From an uncultured Bacteroidales bacterium (lineage in GTDB: Bacteria > Bacteroidota > Bacteroidia > Bacteroidales > JAUNSR01), in contig CAMTOW010000069.1 of NCBI GenBank assembly GCA_947074245.1, forward strand, positions 1 through 8,599: a stretch of 8,599 bases of DNA. Direction: 5' to 3'. Position 1 is the stretch's first letter; each line of letters starts with the position of its first letter. Under the pieces are notes generated by a model, which worked only from the letters and a program-made list of their open reading frames with translations, did no database searches and was not told where the DNA came from. The translations under genes were made by a program, and so were the position numbers. Shown piece by piece: positions 6,434-8,599 of this stretch.

Positions 6434-8071
6434 ATGGCGAAACCATTTAAGTTTCAGGAAACTTTTCCATTGGGAAAAGATAAGACAGAATACTATCTGC
6501 TAACGTCGGATTACGTATCTGTAAAAGAATTTGACGGAAAGAAAATGCTAGTCGTAGCTCCGGAAGGTCTTACGTTGATGGCTCAGCACGCGATGCGTGA
6601 CGTATCATTCTTGTTGCGCCGTGAGCACAATGAGATGGTAGCGAAGATCCTTCACGATCCGGAAGCTTCTGAAAATGATAAATACGTTGCTTTGACAATG
6701 CTTCGCAATGCCGAAGTGGCTGCTAAAGGTCAGTTGCCTGTATGTCAGGATACCGGTACGGCTATCGTGATGGGTAAAAAAGGCCAACAGGTGTGGACCG
6801 GCGGAAACGATGAGGAAGCAATCGCGAAAGGGATCTATAATACGTATACACAGGAAAACCTTCGTTACTCACAGAACGCTGCGTTGAATATGTATGACGA
6901 AGTGAATACAGGAACTAACCTTCCTGCTCAGATCGACCTGTATGCGGTAAACGGCGAAGAATATAAATTCCTTTTCGTAGCGAAAGGGGGCGGTTCTGCC
7001 AACAAAACTTATTTGTATCAGGAAACGAAAGCGTTGTTGAATCCGAAAACGTTGTTGAACTTCCTGATTGAAAAAATGAAAACGTTGGGTACGGCTGCTT
7101 GTCCTCCGTATCACATCGCATTCGTGATCGGTGGTACATCGGCTGAGACGAATCTGAAAACCGTTAAGTTGGCGTCTACGAAATATTATGACGAACTTCC
7201 GACCGAAGGAAACGAAGAGGGTCAGGCTTTCCGTGATGTCGAACTTGAAAAAGAATTGTTGAAAGCGGCTCAGGAATTGGGCTTGGGCGCACAGTTCGGC
7301 GGTAAATATTTCGCGCACGACGTTCGTATCGTACGTTTGTCTCGCCACGGTGCTTCTTGTCCGGTAGGTATGGGCGTATCTTGCTCGGCAGACCGTAACA
7401 TCAAAGCGAAAATCAACGAGAAAGGGATCTGGATCGAGAAAATGGACGATCAGCCGGCAACTTTGATTCCGGAAGAACTTCGCAACGCCGGAGAAGGTAA
7501 CGTTGTTAAGATCGACCTGAACCAGCCGATGGAGGATATCCTGAAAGAACTGTCTAAATATCCGGTATCGACTCGTCTGTCATTGAACGGAACGATTGTC
7601 GTAGGTCGCGATATCGCGCACGCGAAAATCAAAGAGTGTTTGGACGCCGGTTTCGGAATGCCTGAATACTTGAAAAACCATCCGATCTATTATGCAGGTC
7701 CGGCTAAGACTCCGGAAGGTATGCCTTCGGGATCGTTCGGTCCTACAACGGCAGGACGTATGGACTCGTATGTGGATCTGTTCCAGTCGCAAGGCGGTTC
7801 GATGATCATGATCGCAAAAGGAAACCGTAGCCAACAGGTGACAGACGCTTGTCATAAATACGGCGGTTTCTACTTGGGTAGCATCGGCGGTCCGGCAGCG
7901 ATCCTGGCTCAGAACAACATCAAGAAAGTAGAATGTCTGGAATATCCTGAATTGGGTATGGAGGCAATCTGGAAAATCGAAGTGGAAGATTTCCCGGCGT
8001 TTATCTTGGTAGACGACAAAGGAAACGACTTCTTCAAACAGATTAAACCGACTTGCCCGGGAAAATGCTAA
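6434..8071 (+). CDS. fum: Fumarate hydratase, class I, [4Fe-4S], single chain
   Basis: Interconverts fumarate and (S)-malate in the cytoplasm. The 545-residue length and arrangement match the single-chain FumA/FumB type. The N-terminal alpha domain holds the three cluster cysteines Cys104 (LPVCQDTGTA), Cys223 (AACPPYH) and Cys317 (GVSCSAD), each one residue below E. coli FumA numbering. The KGGGSANK segment (184-191) is intact. The C-terminal beta domain (about 379-545) has NGTIVVGRDIAHAKI (385-399) and the AGPAKTPEGMPSGSFGPTTA segment (421-440). The class I cluster is oxygen-labile, which suits an anaerobe using the reductive malate-fumarate-succinate route, though the direction of flux is inferred. 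The ATG at 6434 is the only sensible start. The gene stands alone, divergent from the GSCFA operon, with its own promoter and terminator. The symbol is generic because fumA and fumB cannot be told apart here. Confidence 0.96.
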   Translation: MAKPFKFQETFPLGKDKTEYYLLTSDYVSVKEFDGKKMLVVAPEGLTLMAQHAMRDVSFLLRREHNEMVAKILHDPEASENDKYVALTMLRNAEVAAKGQLPVCQDTGTAIVMGKKGQQVWTGGNDEEAIAKGIYNTYTQENLRYSQNAALNMYDEVNTGTNLPAQIDLYAVNGEEYKFLFVAKGGGSANKTYLYQETKALLNPKTLLNFLIEKMKTLGTAACPPYHIAFVIGGTSAETNLKTVKLASTKYYDELPTEGNEEGQAFRDVELEKELLKAAQELGLGAQFGGKYFAHDVRIVRLSRHGASCPVGMGVSCSADRNIKAKINEKGIWIEKMDDQPATLIPEELRNAGEGNVVKIDLNQPMEDILKELSKYPVSTRLSLNGTIVVGRDIAHAKIKECLDAGFGMPEYLKNHPIYYAGPAKTPEGMPSGSFGPTTAGRMDSYVDLFQSQGGSMIMIAKGNRSQQVTDACHKYGGFYLGSIGGPAAILAQNNIKKVECLEYPELGMEAIWKIEVEDFPAFILVDDKGNDFFKQIKPTCPGKC

Positions 8072-8095
8072 TCCCGACGCAGTTAAGATAAAGGC

Positions 8096-8140
8096 AAAGG
8101 CTGTCTTCAGATTTTATCGCTGAAGACAGCCTTTCTTTAT
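8096..8140 (+). terminator. Fumarase rho-independent terminator
   Basis: A perfect 15-bp stem (8096-8110 with 8120-8134) with a 9-nt loop begins 25 nt after the fumarase stop and runs into TTTCTTTATT. It is the strongest terminator in the window. Confidence 0.9.
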
Positions 8141-8376
8141 TGTGAAAAAAATAGGTTTTGGCTCGAAATGCATCGTACGAAAAAGGCTCGAGAGAGATGT
8201 TTTAATGATTCCTTTTTGTAGATTTGTATAAGGAAGCTTTTCTGGATAAGCGAATCGCTGCCTGAGATTCTTGCTCGGGCGCCATTTTCGGTCAAAGAAG
8301 CGACCGGATGTTCTCTAACAAAACAGCAGATCAATTGTTGTATTAGCTGAGACGTTCTTTTATTTTAAATACATAA
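8141..8376. other. Gap between fumarase terminator and FKBP remnant; no gene seen
   Basis: About 235 bp without a credible gene. It contains a TAnnTTTG box at 8219-8226 and the repeated heptamer GGCTCGA (from about 8160 and 8185). An AT-rich stretch (about 8358-8380) precedes the pseudogene. A 65-codon minus-strand frame at 8137-8334 starts from no visible promoter, reaches into the terminator and was not accepted. Confidence 0.5.
8219..8226 (+). promoter_or_regulatory. Candidate -7 box TAGATTTG, perhaps a relic promoter of the FKBP remnant
   Basis: An exact TAnnTTTG match on the + strand, about 150 nt before the lost start codon of the pseudogene. The -33 region is only a T-run at about 8200-8203, at short spacing. 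It may be chance or the old promoter of the decayed gene. Confidence 0.25.
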
Positions 8377-8599
8377 ATAACTAAGCTTCTGGAAATTAAA
8401 CCCGGGAAATTCGTTGCCGTTTCATACAAACCTTCGGGTATTCATCCGAATGAATAACCAGAAGAGTAGGAAGAAAGTCAGCACGGCAAACCGTCGTCAT
8501 TCGAGTCCGGTCCATGTATGCCTTTGGAGTCATTCGAGAAAAATCTGGAATACTTCATCTGCGGTGAATAGTCTGATTTCGTACTGACCGCCGAATATG
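8377..8599 (+). pseudogene. Decayed SlyD-like FKBP peptidyl-prolyl isomerase, cut by the window end
   Basis: One + strand frame, read through three stop codons, carries clear traces of a Bacteroidales SlyD-like FKBP. Codons from 8389 read LEIKPGKFVAVSYK, the usual N-terminal strand of this family. Further along the same frame come PSSFESG, LESFEKNLE (about 8524-8550) and SDFVLTAEY (8572-8598), which correspond to the LPAFE-type segment and the DF.L..EEAYG strand around the FKBP active site. Stops lie at 8455 (TAA), 8467 (TAG) and 8569 (TAG). The position expected for the start reads ATA (8377-8379), as if ATG had lost its G. The frame never shifts over the 220 bp seen, so decay is by base substitution. 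The rest of the gene lies beyond the window. The family match is from memory of its motifs, not a search. Confidence 0.6.

Noticed and set aside
8137..8334. 65-codon minus-strand frame after fumarase
   Set aside because: It ends within the fumarase terminator region and has no promoter or recognisable motif.

Overview
The window looks like ordinary chromosome from a member of Bacteroidota, most likely order Bacteroidales. Four things point there. MurF is fused to alanine racemase in a single 821-residue protein. There is a GSCFA-domain protein next to it. FabI and PanB read like Bacteroidales versions. The best promoter candidates carry the Bacteroidota -7 box TAnnTTTG, and no Shine-Dalgarno sequence is visible before the starts. 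The species cannot be named from the sequence alone.

Layout: Positions 1-121 may hold the end of an unseen upstream gene, followed by a rho-independent terminator (123-152). An AT-rich 400-bp leader region (about 153-540) with short repeats, a palindrome and two TAnnTTTG boxes precedes panB (+, 541-1359). After panB comes a 355-bp gap with two hairpin terminators, both reading best on the minus strand. Then three minus-strand genes follow, listed in order of transcription: the GSCFA gene (6266-5262), the murF-alr fusion (5237-2772, 24 nt further on, so probably cotranscribed), a terminator, and fabI (2575-1715) with its own promoter and terminator. A 167-bp divergent region separates the GSCFA gene from fumarate hydratase class I (+, 6434-8071), which ends at a strong 15-bp terminator hairpin. 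The last 220 bp (8377 to the window end) hold a decayed SlyD-like FKBP prolyl isomerase gene with an ATA where the start should be and three in-frame stops.

How the genes work together: panB makes ketopantoate for pantothenate and coenzyme A, and so for the 4'-phosphopantetheine arm of acyl carrier protein. FabI carries out the last reduction of fatty-acid elongation on that carrier. MurF-Alr supplies D-alanine from L-alanine and adds D-Ala-D-Ala to the UDP-MurNAc-tripeptide. Fumarase serves the TCA cycle or, in anaerobic Bacteroidales, the reductive branch from malate to fumarate. The window is core metabolism and cell-envelope synthesis. I see no mobile element, CRISPR array, tRNA, rRNA or defence system. 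The least expected items are the FKBP pseudogene, the uncharacterised GSCFA protein tied to murF-alr, and a minus-strand terminator directly behind panB with no gene to serve.
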